From positions 4,484,419 to 4,548,418 of the forward strand of contig NC_091877.1 in NCBI RefSeq assembly GCF_019399895.1: a stretch of DNA of 64,000 nucleotides. Direction: 5' to 3'. The number at the start of each line of letters is the position of its first letter. Within the stretch, counting starts at the first letter, position 1. Position numbers and translations under genes: made by a program. This DNA is from Cardiocondyla obscurior (Eukaryota; Arthropoda; Insecta; Hymenoptera; Formicidae). The notes under the pieces are model-generated. The model was given only the letters and a program-made list of their open reading frames with translations. It did not search any database and had not been told where the DNA came from. Of the stretch, positions 29,827 to 41,540 are shown piece by piece.

Positions 29827-31555
29827 ATTAACGTTCACCACCGCGAAGGGCGCAATCGAAACCGCACCTTACACAATTACACAGTTCACCCACGAACCCG
29901 GATTATATTATGAAGATCACGGACTTCTCCATCTATCCGACACTACATGGAAATTAATATTAATAATAAACATCGCCGACTTTGAAATTAGATTTAAGAA
30001 ATTACAAAACCAAGTCGACGACGCGGAAAATGCCTGTAATAAACTACATGAAGCATATAACGGCGAATTATTAAAAGATAAATGTCATAATTTAGCAATG
30101 TTGGTTACAATGCAAAATAATAAACTAATAACCGCATTAGACAGATTAACCGCGACCTATGAAATTCAACACGTTAAAAGAGGTCTCATAGACTTAGTAG
30201 GCACAGTAGGGAAAACTTTATTCGGCATAATGGACGCCAATGACGAAAAAATTATTCAAGAGCAGTTACAACTGCTAATTGCAAGCCAGCAAACGACTCA
30301 ACACGTAGCGAAAAATCAACTTAAAATATTAAACGGTACACTAAGCCATATACAAGAATTAGAGATTAAACTCAAGCAACACGACCGCGTCTTAACGAAC
30401 GCGACCATCCTCTTAAGTCAGCAGATAGATAGAGTAACGCGGCAAATGGAGATGACGGAACATCTTAACACACTAAGAATACTCGTGACTGACCTACTGA
30501 CTGACATACAAGACACCATCGACTTTATCTCCTGGACTAAAAAAGGTATCATTAACACACGGCTATTACCGATTGACAAGATCATAACAGAGCTACTACA
30601 TGCAACGATTCAATTACCCGAAAGGTCACAATTCCCGTTCGATACCAATCCTAAGAACTGGAATCAAATCGAAAAATATATATCGATTACAGCGCATTAC
30701 CACGATCACAATGCTCTTATGATAATTATTAAATTCCCAGTCGTCACCGATACGACATACGAATTAAAAGCGGTCATACCGTTCCCCGTGTATGACCACG
30801 CTAACATTTTCAAAACAATTAAAACCGCGCACGAATATATCGCGTTAGACAAAGAAAACAACAAATACATAACCTTAACCCGCGATGAAATTAATAATTG
30901 TATCCGCGGAAATAAAAAACTTATATGCGAAAACAATTTCGCGACGTACCACATATCGGATAACGCACCTTGCGAAGTCTTAGCACTCGCCGAGCCGGGA
31001 CATCAACCCGAGAAATGCGAAACCCGCCATATCATATCTAATGTTAGCATATGGACGGCACTAAACGAGCCCCAAGCATGGCTATACTCGACCGCGTCAC
31101 AGACCATTGAACTACGATGTAAACATAAGCCAAGTAAAAAAATAAATATAATCAGATCAAGTAAAATAATACTAAGAGACGCGTGCCAATTAAGTACGAA
31201 CGACCTCACGATACAATCGAAAACCCTTCTAGGAGAAAGCGACATCAATATTTGTATACCAACGTATAATATTACTATGATACCAATTAAAGATAGAACC
31301 AACATTGCTAAAATTACGTCACAATTAAAAAATATACAAAGGGAACCGATTGTACGAAATAAAAATGAACTACTACAACTAAGCTTAGATTTAAACAAAA
31401 TGCGTTCCGAACTAGATAATAATAATGTTGCGTCCAGAACAAAAACAATAATAATATATTCCGTAGGATTAAGTACAACATTAACCGTACTTACGGTCAT
31501 TATTATAACTATTACTATAATAAGAAAAAAATACTGTAATAAAAATAAACTATAA
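29827..31555 (+). CDS. Errantivirus-type envelope protein, left copy
   Basis: A CATTTCAG acceptor at 29826 opens a frame that runs to 31555, about 576 codons, without a stop. This fits env made from a spliced RNA, as in errantiviruses. The ectodomain has a basic cleavage-like site followed by the hydrophobic, Gly-rich RGLIDLVGTVGKTLFGIMD, the fusion-peptide-like signature shared with baculovirus F proteins, then heptad-repeat helices and a C-terminal membrane anchor with a basic Lys/Arg/Asn tail. The reading is intact from the acceptor on. The signal peptide would have to come from an upstream exon. It is clearly homologous to, but diverged from, the env at 41541-43341. Confidence 0.8.
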
Positions 31556-31689
31556 CTAACCAAAAAAAAAAAAAAAAAAAAAAAACGCATTACAAACTCA
31601 ACGTCTTTCTTTTTCTCCCCGAGGGAAAGGGAACTTGTAAAAGAAAAAGGCTTGAACAAAAAATTAAAAACACTCAACCCTTTTTCTTC

Positions 31690-31706
31690 TCCCTAGGGGG
31701 GAGGGA
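31690..31706 (+). other. Polypurine tract
   Basis: TAGGGGGGAGGGA directly precedes the TGTTATATCC start of the LTR, as expected for the plus-strand primer. Confidence 0.8.
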
Positions 31707-32116
31707 TGTTATATCCTGAGCCCTTAGCAACAGAGGCTCGGGAATAACGCCGGAATGTCGCACGCGCGCGACCATTTAGCTTGATCGGCAGAATACCGCC
31801 GATTAAGGTAACCCGGCATTTCCGGCCGGGACGCGAAGTCCGAGGACAGTCGCGGTTGTCACCCGCGATTCCGCTGATTGCTATGAATTTTGGCATAGCA
31901 ACAGTAGGAAATATATAGGGGCAGCCGCGGCCCGGACAGTTAGTCGCTAACAAGTATCTCGCGTGGACTATATAATACCGAATATTTAGTGCAAGTGTAA
32001 GTCTGTAAAAAAAAGCAGGAAATAAAAGAAATTAATCAATATAACGAGAAGACGACTTTATTCCAAAAAGACTTCCCTCCGGAGAACGAACCCCACGGCA
32101 CCCTCGCGGTGTAACA
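31707..32116 (+). repeat. Errantivirus-like 3' LTR, 410 bp
   Basis: The LTR runs TGTTATATCCTGAGCCC to CGCGGTGTAACA. It has a TATATAAT box at 31969-31976 and AATAAA at 32021-32026, giving a U3-R-U5 layout. No matching 5' LTR was found in the window. Confidence 0.85.
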
Positions 32117-32289
32117 TATTTCATTAACATGACCCTTGTAGATCTATGTTATCGTTGCTGCCTTTTTCACTTTCATTCTTATATACGCTTTCCGCCTACT
32201 ATTTCTCATTTGATGATGTTGTATATTGATATATAATATACAATAAATATCAATTATATATATCATTGATATATACAATATTAATATAT

Positions 32290-32575
32290 TGTGTCATTTG
32301 TAAAATTCTCAACCGTTATTGAGAAAAAAATTAATTTGTCTAGCGCAAGAGCGACAAGGAAGCTGCGGGCGAGTGAGCGCGACAGGCGAATGGCGCCGTC
32401 GCCTATCGCGCTCACTCACCTATAGCTTCCTTGTCCTCTTGCGCTAGACAAATTAATTTTTTTTTAATAAATATTGAGAATTTTTCAAAACGTTAAAGAA
32501 CTTTTTTTATTTATCTCCCTAAGACCTATCTATCTGTATAGGATTTTACACATGGGCTGAGACACCCTGTATAAT
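32290..32575. repeat. Hairpin MITE, copy 1
   Basis: A near-perfect palindrome spans 32327-32460: arms AATTTGTCTAGCGCAAGAG and the reverse complement at 32432-32457, with further inner pairing of GAGTGAGCGCGA. The right end reads GACACCCTGTATA, the TATACAGGGTGTC terminal motif common in arthropod DNA transposons. Copy 2 starts at 61776. Confidence 0.75.
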
Positions 32576-32999
32576 TATTACACTAAAATTTAATATACAC
32601 GTACATTAAAATGTATTTAATGTACTGTAATTTAAAATTGTTTTCATTATTTGCGTATTAAATATGTATTAATATTTAATACATTTATATACTTTAATTA
32701 ATTTTATTAAAATGTACATTAAGGTTTACAACATTAGTTTTATTACAAATGTTTTAAATTTAATTTACTTTCATATCTTAATAGGGCATGAAATTTAAGG
32801 TTTTTTCTAGGTTTTTTTTTTTAAGGTTTTTTTATATATAAAAGCGTAGGAATTTAGCTACCGTCGGGAATAGATAAAATTATAAATTAATCGCTATTAT
32901 TATTGTTTAAACGGACAAAGCGTTTTTTCTAACATAATTTATTAATTTATTAAATTTACCTTGCTACGTAATAATAATATAATTGAATAATAATAATTA

Positions 33000-33093
33000 T
33001 ATATCGTATTCTTTAAAAGAAATCAATAAGCCAATTTAATTAATCCAAAATAATTCGATTGGCTTATTGATTTCTTTTAGAGAATACGATATA
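33000..33093. repeat. Short hairpin repeat, 94 bp
   Basis: TATCGTATTCTTTAAAAGAA and the following AATCAATAAGCCAAT are repeated in inverse at 33057-33093 with one or two mismatches. It looks like a small foldback element. Confidence 0.8.
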
Positions 33094-34390
33094 TCTCTAC
33101 GTTATCTACATCTATATTTGAAATTAGGCTTTATAAAGTGATTGATCTAATTGTCGCAAACCCGTTTGTTTAATAATCTGTACTGTCGCGTGTTTTCTGC
33201 CACGCGAGTTTATCGCGATCGTTAATACACCCTCCATGGAAGGCATTTATCGGCAGATAATTAATTTCGTTGCCTAACGTCGGGTTAATCGCTCATTAAA
33301 ACTCACCCCGCCCCTATTGCGTCGCCTTCTCCGAAAAGCCAGACATGCGCATTAATTCGCAACAGATAATTTTGATCGCGCTGTAATCCCGATATAATTG
33401 GATTGAAAAACACAAGCCGGATTGCGTCGATAGGTGAGATCGTGGATGAGTATCGGCTTTCTACGAAAAGCATGCTAATTAAATCATTACAACTAACGAT
33501 CGATAACGATGACGATTCATCTTGTGTTACATACTCGGTATTTAAATGAACCGACAAGGCACATAACAAGGTGTTGAATAACATGAATATGGATAGATTG
33601 CGGTCGCATAATTCTGATAACTATTACTTATTATTTAATAACAAAAGCGGAATGAGTTTGCAAGATAAGACTCGTTTTTCATTCAGAGCGAAACCGTTCT
33701 TTTCTCGGCCATACACCCAGAGAAAAATATAATTGGAATAATCATAATTCAACTATTAAAAAAAATTAAAAAAAAAGGGACCAACAATATTTTTATAGTA
33801 ACTTTAAATATGCAAATAATAAATTATAAATTGTATTATTACAACGCTAGCTTTATAAATTAAACGCGACCTAGCAGAAGACCTTAAAAAATTAAATTGT
33901 CAACGTGTATTTTACATTCGATTTTAATTTAAAAATTAAGTTTAATGTAATTGCGAAATTTAATTATTGATATTTCCCACGTTACGTTTTTAAAAATTTT
34001 GAAAGATTTAAATTGCGACTGCATACAGAGTTTGGCCAGCGGTTTACCCCTCGATTAAACTTAAATAAATCTATATTTCTTTGTATTATTTTAAAAGTGT
34101 GCCTGATTGAAAAATGCTAGCTAACAATTAACAAGAATATTCGCTTTATTAATTTTTAATTGTTTGCAAATCGCGCTTGCGTCGAAATTCAGTATCTTCT
34201 AATGAATTAAACACTGTAAACTTGAGCTATTATAATGCCGACCTTATTTCGCGCGGTCTCCTAGTACGATACAAGATCATATCGTCAGACAGTGATTGAT
34301 TGAGTCGTCCATGAGTTAATATTACTCTCATTTTAATAGTTACATTTGAATTATAAAGTTGCACTAGTATTACAGTGAATATTACTTAAG

Positions 34391-35232
34391 ATGTTCGGTG
34401 TACTGATTTTTTTAATAACTCTTATTTTTATTTATTTATTTTGGAATTATTGTCAAAAAGTGTTTTTTACCGAAAGTCAAAATAATTTACCAGGGCCAAT
34501 AAATTTACCATTTATTGGTAGTTATTATGTGTTTTGGAATAGTAATGGTAAGAAATATTTTTTATTTTAAAACATACATGGTTGGGTAAAATTTTCAGAA
34601 ACAAATTGAGCAAAGATAAAAAATTTAACTTGGTAAATTTATTTAGGAGAATTGAATCTGACATTACTCATAACATTTTTTTAAGTAAAAAACCTTATCC
34701 GAAACAGAAAGGTTTCTCTTTTCCTTATTTTATAGTCTTAAATTCTTTCTCGTAGTGAGTATACGATCCTTGTGAGTCTACTCAGTTTACACGACATATA
34801 TTATTATATTACTACATTATACAGTATAAATTTTAATACTTATATTCTAACATTTTAAACTGTAAAATTTATAAAGGTCAACAAAAAATTTTTTTAATTA
34901 AATTCGTAAAATAAAATTAATAAGATTTAAAATTATTAAAGTTCTAAAATTTAGAACGTTCTTGGATTATTAATTTAATAAAAAAGTTATTTTTTTATAA
35001 AAAAGTAAAGAAAACCAAATATACATGTTCTTCTTATAAATAATTTAATATAGAAAATTAGTCAATTTGTAATAAAAAATATTAATATTATTATGAACCA
35101 ATTTAATATGCAATAATATTTTTAGATTTCTTAGAGACTGTGATAAAGCTGACAAAAAATTATTTATCACCTTTTCAATTCCGGTTAGGAAACAAATCAT
35201 TCATTGTAATATCCGAGCCAAATGATGCAAAA
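34391..35232 (+). CDS. Cytochrome P450 (CYP4-like) N-terminus, exons 1 and 2
   Basis: Exon 1 (34391-34547) begins with an ATG and codes for a membrane anchor (MFGVLIFLITLIFIYLFW) followed by LPGPINLPFIGSYY, the Pro-rich hinge of microsomal P450s. Donor G/GTAAGA. Exon 2 (35126-35232, acceptor TTTTTAG) joins in frame as DFLETVIKLTKNYLSPFQF, RLGNKSFIVISEPNDAK, the usual next segment of insect CYP4 proteins, and ends at AAA/GTAAG. The next plausible exon, after TTATTTAG at about 35320, begins LFSRKTEKSK but then hits TAA TAA. No heme-binding region was found before a 1.2-kb MITE at 35653. It is either a pseudogene fragment or a gene whose remaining exons I could not see. Confidence 0.75.
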
Positions 35233-35652
35233 GTAAGACTATTTACAATTATTTTATAACATTTGTGTCATATTTTAATATCTATTTATTATTAAACATT
35301 TATTAATAATTTATTTAGTAGCTGTTTTCAAGAAAAACAGAAAAATCAAAATAATAAATCCATCGTATAAATAAACTCTAATCGTCTTTTAAAAAAGTTT
35401 GTCTCAGAAAAAGTAGTGATATCAAATAACAAATTCTGTGTAAATGTTATTGTATGATAATTGAGTACAATTTATTTTTGAGCGATCGGTCATTAATAGT
35501 TCTAGCTTACTGGCTCGAATATATTGCGAATCTCAGAAATAATTGACAATTAATTATAATTTGGCGTGGCGTAACGGCACGTAAGCATGTAAAAGTGACT
35601 AACTTGAAGAATGCATGAGAATATTTCAATTCGTGTAAGTATTTATGAGTTA

Positions 35653-36882
35653 CCCAGTGAACATGCATGTCTTAAAGATGTCTTAAAGACGTCATTTTTG
35701 AGACGTCTTTAAGACTTAACCGAAAGACATCTTTAAGACAATTTTTAGACATGTCGTGAAGACGTCTTAGAAAAGACGTCTTAAAGACGTATTTTCCAAG
35801 ACGTCTTAACGACACGTCTGTAAGACAACATTAAGACGACTTTAAGACATTTGAAAAATCCGCGCGATTTGTAAGTCTTATAACCTCAAAAAGTTATCAC
35901 GATCGTTCGTGCAAACTATCATGTCTGAGGTAAGGAAAAATATTAATCACGTATATTACAATTCCCTCGAGCATCTTTTTGTATTTGAATTTTGCTTCCA
36001 CGAGATGACTATTTTCATTATTAATACAATTTTGTAATAAATATTTTTAAAAAATTGAAGGTTCCTTACATATTCACAAAATATTTGTCAGTAATTTATG
36101 TTCTATTTTAATAGGAACGAATTATTTTTACTACGTACAAATATTATAAGAAGCGAAATATTTATAAAAATATAATAATTGTAAAAAATATATGTATAAA
36201 TTGTTTTATATGTATAAAAATATAATAATTGTAAAATACATATGTATATAAATATATTTTTATACATATGTATTTTACAATTATTATATTTTTATACATA
36301 TATTTTTTAATTAATGTATTTTTATATTTTTATTTTTTAATTAATGTTTTTTTATACATGTATTTTTCAAGTAATGTATTTTAAAATATATTACTCAAAA
36401 AATACATATATAAAATACATTACTTAAAAATACATGTACAAAAATACATTAATTAAAAAATACATGTGTTAATATACTTGTATTTTTAAAAATTGTATTT
36501 TTATATATGTATTTTAAGTAATTAAACAAATATAAAAACAATATTAATTTCTGTATTTTTTATTGCAATTAAATTAATAATTATTATTAATTATGGGAAC
36601 GCGTAAAGTTGTCTTAAACACGTCTGAAAGTCGTCTTGCACATGTCTTAAAGACGTCTTAAACATGTCCTAAAAGACGGAATTAAGACTTCTTTAAGACG
36701 TCTTAAATGTGTCTTGAAAATGTCCTTTAAGACGTCTGAGAGACATCCTTAAGGCGTCAGAAAACGAGTCGTAAGACGTCTTTAAGACGTCTTTAAGACG
36801 TCTTACAGACAGTTCTGAAAGATGTCTTGTAAAATTTAAGACGTCTTTAAGACATCTTTAAGACGTCATAATGTTCACTGGG
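35653..36882. repeat. Tc1/mariner-type MITE, 1230 bp, TA duplication
   Basis: Ends are CCCAGTGAACATG and its inverse ATGTTCACTGGG, flanked on both sides by TA. The outer parts consist of many GTCTTAAAGACGTC-type units in both orientations. The centre (about 36150-36560) is an AT-rich palindrome built from ACATATGTATATAAA-like arms. No transposase is encoded, so it would be mobilised in trans. Confidence 0.85.
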
Positions 36883-36884
36883 TA

Positions 36885-37880
36885 GTTACATTATATTAAT
36901 GTAACTGCTTGATTGGATGTTAAGGACAGGTGAGCCGTAATTCTACGTGGTACGACCACGGTCACGCGGATAAGTGAACAAATAAAATGACAGAAATTAA
37001 TTGAATTTGCGTGTCTGATAAGTCTAATTAATCTCCAAAAAGTGTTCCTTGGGAGTGTGAATGTTTTATATAAGCTTAATTTATCCATAACTAGCAAGAT
37101 ACAACTTCACTGTTTTTCTTTGCACCATATGTGTATGACTTATCACTGTGAGAACAAGAGTGATACCGGAAAAGATAATGATCCGGAAGAAATACGACAG
37201 CGCCAGTTAAAAGTATCAATAAGCTGATTGATTGCTCCGATCGATGCTGTCATACAGGCATCAATGATCGACCGCTCATTTTGAATGCTAATTCTTGAAC
37301 AATAATTATATTACTACAAAACGTATGCACAAATCATAATAAAATATAAAAGTATTGATTTTTTCCACAATTTTATTGAAACATTATTCAAATCTATCAT
37401 CTGTTTATAAAAGTAATAATATTTTTTAGAAACACAAGAAATGTTCTCAACAAATATAATGATGTAAATAAACTGCGCCAAGATTAAGAATTGTTCTTTG
37501 GGCGATATTTATAATTCAATCTCATATTTTTTAAGTTTACCTTAAGTTCATTCTTAGATAAGGATAATTTTATTGATTACAGCGTATTTAAAGATTTAAG
37601 AATCTGTTGTTATATTACAAGCCGTTTACACATGCAGTAACGCGATATCTATCCGTAAGATGACAGGACATGCGTCTGAGAATTACTAGTACATTTTTAA
37701 TGCGCATGTACCGCTACTGTTTTGTCTAAGATAGTTCGTCTCGAGCCTCGTTATCAAAAGTACATTTTTTTTTGCATATTAAATACATATACATATTCTA
37801 CGTTCAACTGGCGGATTTATCATTCTCCCAATCCATATCTAACAACAGAATCTTATATATAAAATTTAGGATTAGTAGAT
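36885..37880. other. AT-rich stretch, no gene seen
   Basis: Possibly P450 intron or intergenic DNA. No P450 motif (I-helix, EXXR, heme loop) was found on the plus strand. Confidence 0.4.
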
Positions 37881-37919
37881 AGATGTAAAAAAATAGTGAG
37901 AAAAATTAAATGCAGGATA

Positions 37920-38010
37920 AGTAGAGAAGAGAAGCTGAAAAGTGTGTTTTGGACGGGGAAGGTGTCAAACAAGGATGTCCACTAACAAGGGGATTATCAA
38001 GCCACGTTTC
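37920..38010 (+). pseudogene. Short LINE reverse transcriptase relic
   Basis: One frame reads GEGVKQGCPLTRGL, the conserved GxxQGCPLSP turn just before the catalytic YADD region of non-LTR reverse transcriptases. The neighbouring frame reads KLKSVFWTGK, matching the preceding strand. Only about 30 codons remain. Confidence 0.45.
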
Positions 38011-38164
38011 CGGGAATTTGGGTGAAAATTAAATATGTTATTAGGCATCACTCTCAGATATGCCCAATATAATAACTCGTGCCAATGCGCATTAGTTAAC
38101 AAGAAAAAAATCTTAAAATATTTTTTGTGAGTTAACTACCAAATCAGTAGACTTAACTTTCAAT

Positions 38165-38235
38165 AGCAAGTGTGGTCGTACACATAAGGCGTGCGGTCAG
38201 TACATTGGAGGTCTCGAGTTCGAGACCAGCATTTT
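38165..38235 (+). other. tRNA-like sequence, possible SINE head
   Basis: TGGTCGTACACATAAGGCG resembles an A box and GAGTTCGAGACC a B box, about 40 bases apart, followed by a T run at 38240. Layout resembles the tRNA-Arg-like sequence at 3730. No clean cloverleaf can be drawn. Confidence 0.3.
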
Positions 38236-38624
38236 AGAATTTTTTTTTGCATATATGTATTTAAAATGTTACAAAAATTAATATTTTATTAAAATAAATT
38301 ATTATGAAATATTTAAATTAATCCAAAAAATATAAATTATTCTAAAAAAAAATATTATATATGTTTATTACAATTATTTTTGGTGACTTTCGTTTCCGAT
38401 AGCAGAGCGAACGGTTGTGTGTCTGAGCGAGTGCATGTAGAAAAAGGTTTTGGGGGAGTAAAATAGTTTTTCAGAGGTAAAGGGTTGGTTTGAGGGAAAG
38501 AGGGAAGGGTTTTTAAGGAGGGCAAGTGAAGGGAAAGAGCAAAGGTAAGAATAAAGGGAAAAATCGGGGAAGGTAAAAAGAGGAGTTCATTTTGAGGTTA
38601 GGTTGGCGGTGACGGGAAAAAACC

Positions 38625-39795
38625 GTGGGTAAGACAAAGGAAAAGAGGAAGGCAAGGGGGCAAAGGAGAGAGTTAGAGGCATTAAAGACAAAGGGAAAAG
38701 AGATAAATTGGAAAATGAGCGATCAGGAAAAAGGAATTGTGGAGAGTGGAAATGAGGAAAGAAAAGAGGAAAAAGGAGAGGAAAAAATGAAGAAGAAAAT
38801 GGGAAGGCCGGCAAAAGTGGAAATGTTAATAAGGGAAAGATCCAATAGCTTGCCAATAATGGAAGCATGGAAACAAGGAGAAAAAAGGAAGGAAAGGCAA
38901 GAGGAGAAAGGTGAAGTAGAAGGATTGGAAGGATTCAGAAAAAGCGTGAAGGTATATAGATCGCCGATGAAAACAACAGAAGAGGGTGGTGAAGGAGGAA
39001 TAAGTAAGAAAGGTTTCGAAGAGGTAATAAAGGAGATGAGAAGTGGATTCGCTAGGATCCAAGCGCAGATGGAGGAGGTAAGGGAAATTAAGGTGCAGAT
39101 CAGGAAGGAAATAGAAGATCTAAAGAAAATATGGAAAAGAGAGAAGATAGAATTAGAGAAAAGAATAGATGGGATGGAAAAGAAAATAGGGGAAAAAAAA
39201 TACGAGGGAAGTAAAATGGAAATGTCAGCAGAAATACAGGGAAAGGTTTTAAGCTTGGAAGAAAGAACGAGAATGTTAGAAATGGGAAAAGAAAGAGAAA
39301 AGAAAGAATGGAGGAAAAATAATTTAATAATAAGAGGAACAAAGATAAAAAAGAAGATAAAAAGGCGTTGAAAAAACAAGTGGAAGAAATATTTGGAACA
39401 ATAGGTGTGAAAGCAAAGATAGAAGATGTAAATAAGATAAGAGGAGTGAATAAAGAAGGTTTTGGTATGGTATGGGTAAAGATGGAAAACTTTAAAGAAA
39501 AATTGAAAATACTAAGATGCAAGGGAAAACTAAAGGATAAACGGAATGGATAGGAGACGATCTGACAAAGTATGAAAGGACAGTGGAATGGCATATTAAG
39601 ACAGAAGCGGATAGACTAAAAAGAGAAGGAAAACAGGTGAAAATAGGATACAAAAAGATATGGGTAAACAAGGAAATGTGGTTATGGGACAATTTGAAGG
39701 AGGAATTGAGAAAATGGGATGGAGCGAAAGAGTTTGAAAAAGAAGGAAATAAAAGGAAGAGGGTGATAGCGGATAGAATAAATGCAAGTTTTTAA
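38625..39795 (+). pseudogene. LINE-B ORF1 (coiled-coil, RRM-like)
   Basis: The first frame (38625-39371) codes for a very Lys/Glu-rich protein with a long coiled coil (EVREIKVQIRKEIEDLKKI) and ends in EWRKNNLIIRGTK, the start of the RRM-like fold of LINE ORF1 proteins. A shift near 39350 continues it as VEEIFGTIGVKAKIEDVNKI and then VWVKMENFKEKLKIL, and a second shift near 39540 continues as VEWHIKTEADRLKREGKQV to the end (IADRINASF). ORF1 proteins coat the element RNA. The element needs two frame repairs to be read through, so it is inactive. Confidence 0.75.
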
Positions 39796-39826
39796 AAAGG
39801 GGCGGAAGAATAGAAGGATACGAGTT

Positions 39827-40634
39827 TGTACGTGATCTTGCGTGATCACGTTAATTTAAGAATAGAATTGCTCAGCAATGAGCTCGACGCGTGAGTCGAC
39901 TGAGAGGGAATGAGAGAGTGATCCGGTCGCAGCAATTGAAAAACAAGAATAATTAAATGATAGAAAGTTGAAACCAATATATTTACAATCAAACAAACAC
40001 AAAAAAAATACAATTGCGCCTTTGAAGGCAAGGATACCAGTAAACGAGCGGAAATCTTCCTGACCCGGCTTATCCGTCGAAAATCTTGGGAGCAGATGAA
40101 TGATCTACCCGATCGTCGGAGATCTTGCCGCGGACGACGGAGATCTTGAGAGCGCGAGCCGGTGATCGCCGCGAACGCGAATCCTTGCACTCCAGCGGTA
40201 GCGACAATTAATAATAGGATTGGCGCCGAAATAATTAATTCAAGGAAAGTGAGGTCGACGATTTGCGTTTAAGAGCGCAAGAAAAAAAAAGAGACTAATC
40301 GAATGTCGTCGCGCGAGAGCGAGCCGATAAACGTAGGCGAGACGCACAGGTGCGGAGTTCGAGCGAAAACTGGTCGTCTTTCGCGGTACGGAGCCTAGGA
40401 TTGTCGGAACCCGGCGACGAAAACAAGGCGAAGTCAGCGAAATATTCAGTGTGAACTGGATTAGACTGACTTCTACCGAAAACGAAACGCTTTGAACCAT
40501 CGGCGATTCAAGGAGACCGACAAAATCAACAAATACGCGACGGTAGAGTCGAAATATCGCGACGTTGGAGCGTATACTAGGCGAGAGAATTATAATATAA
40601 TTTGAACGCGCTGAAATTCATAAGCGAATGAACA
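39827..40634. repeat. Solo LTR, 808 bp, with 5-bp target duplication
   Basis: Starts TGTACGTGATCTTGCG, ends GCGAATGAACA, and is flanked by GAGTT at 39822-39826 and 40635-40639. Base composition differs sharply from the purine-rich LINE on both sides, and it carries several GC-rich inverted motifs. It lies between ORF1 and ORF2 of LINE-B. It does not match the other LTRs in the window. Confidence 0.8.
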
Positions 40635-40639
40635 GAGTT

Positions 40640-41036
40640 GAAAAAAAAGAGGATGAAAGATGAGGAAGGAGGAAAAGAAAAGGATAAGGAAAAAAATGGA
40701 AAAGTGAAAGATAAAGAGAAAAAAGAAAAAGAAAAGGAGAAAAAGGAGAGTGGAAGGAAAAAGGCGGAGACAAAAGATAGAAACGTGAGAATAGTTTTTT
40801 GGAACGTGGCAGGAATAGAAAACAAGGATGAAGATTTCTGGAAGAACATGGAGAAGTAGGACGTGATTTATATGTGTGAAACTTGGTTGGAAGAAAAAAA
40901 ATGGAAGGGGTTAAGAAGCAGACTGCCAAAAGGCTACAAATGGTTAAATAAGGGGGCAGAAAAGAAAAATAAGAAAGAGAGGGCAATGGGGGGAATGGTG
41001 ATGGGATGGACGGAGGAATTGGAAAGAGAAGGAGAA
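40640..41036 (+). pseudogene. LINE-B ORF2, endonuclease start
   Basis: After a Lys/Glu-rich lead the frame reads VRIVFWNVAGIENKDEDFW, the first strand of a LINE endonuclease (with the catalytic Asn), then an in-frame TAG, then DVIYMCETWLEEKKW with the catalytic Glu. It stops within the endonuclease at the errantivirus insertion (AGAA at 41033-41036). The other half resumes at 55473. Confidence 0.8.
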
Positions 41037-41456
41037 TGTTGCACCGGAGCGGTGCACGGGGTCCGTCCTCTGAATATTACACTTTCCAGTGTATTCGGTG
41101 TACGGGTGTTGTAAATAAATATACTCTTAGTTGTATAAAGTATATTGATAGATTTATTTCTCCTTGATGTTTCGGTGATAGAGTTACGAGTCGCTACCTC
41201 GAACTCCCGAACTGACTTGCACGAGCTTCGGAGCTCGTGCATTATATATTATTATTTTTGGTTTTGTCAGTGAAATAGCAGAAGGAAGTGGCCGCGTGCC
41301 CTACTGCCTTCTGCTGATAGCGCGTGATGTCGAAAGGCTGACAAGACGGATTCTTGAGCTCAGCAGATTCCAACAGTTTGGTAATCTGCTGAGTTGTGTG
41401 TAAAAATGTGTCGCGCGTGGTGGTCAATGACCAGCGTGCGCTGTCGGGTTACAACA
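41037..41456 (-). repeat. Errantivirus 3' LTR, 420 bp
   Basis: On the minus strand it runs TGTTGTAACCCGACAGC to GCACCGGTGCAACA-type end (plus strand TGTTGCACCGGAGC to GGGTTACAACA). A polypurine tract (TAGGGGGGAAGGA, minus) adjoins it at 41457-41469. It matches the two halves of the 5' LTR with only a few substitutions and small indels. Confidence 0.9.
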
Positions 41457-41540
41457 TCCTTCCCCCCTAGGGGAAAAGAAAAAGAGTGAGTATCTCAATC
41501 TTTTTCTTTTTACAATTCTTAATTATTATATTATACATTT

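Larger units (their letters stand above)
28893..32116 (+). mobile_element. Errantivirus-like Ty3/gypsy 3' part (pol tail, env, LTR)
   Basis: From the integrase tail through env to a complete 3' LTR the order is that of an env-bearing gypsy element. Its 5' LTR, gag and most of pol are absent and replaced by the BEL/Pao 5' part. It is a different family from the errantivirus at 41037-55472, as the LTRs do not match. Confidence 0.8.
32117..34390. other. AT-rich intergenic stretch with two hairpin repeats
   Basis: No gene is visible between the LTR and the P450 start except the two hairpins listed below. The 93-codon minus frame at 33303-33584 has no recognisable motif. Confidence 0.5.

Noticed and set aside
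31003..31677. 224-codon minus frame opposite env
   Set aside because: It is the shadow of the env frame and is hydrophobic only because env is Asn/Ile/Lys-rich.
32327..32460. Palindrome considered as a terminator or CRISPR-like unit
   Set aside because: It is a single large hairpin with a transposon-like terminus and a second copy at 61.9 kb, so a MITE explains it.
38723..39379. Long minus frames opposite LINE-B
   Set aside because: The purine-rich sense strand gives open Phe/Ser/Leu/Pro frames on the other strand by composition alone.
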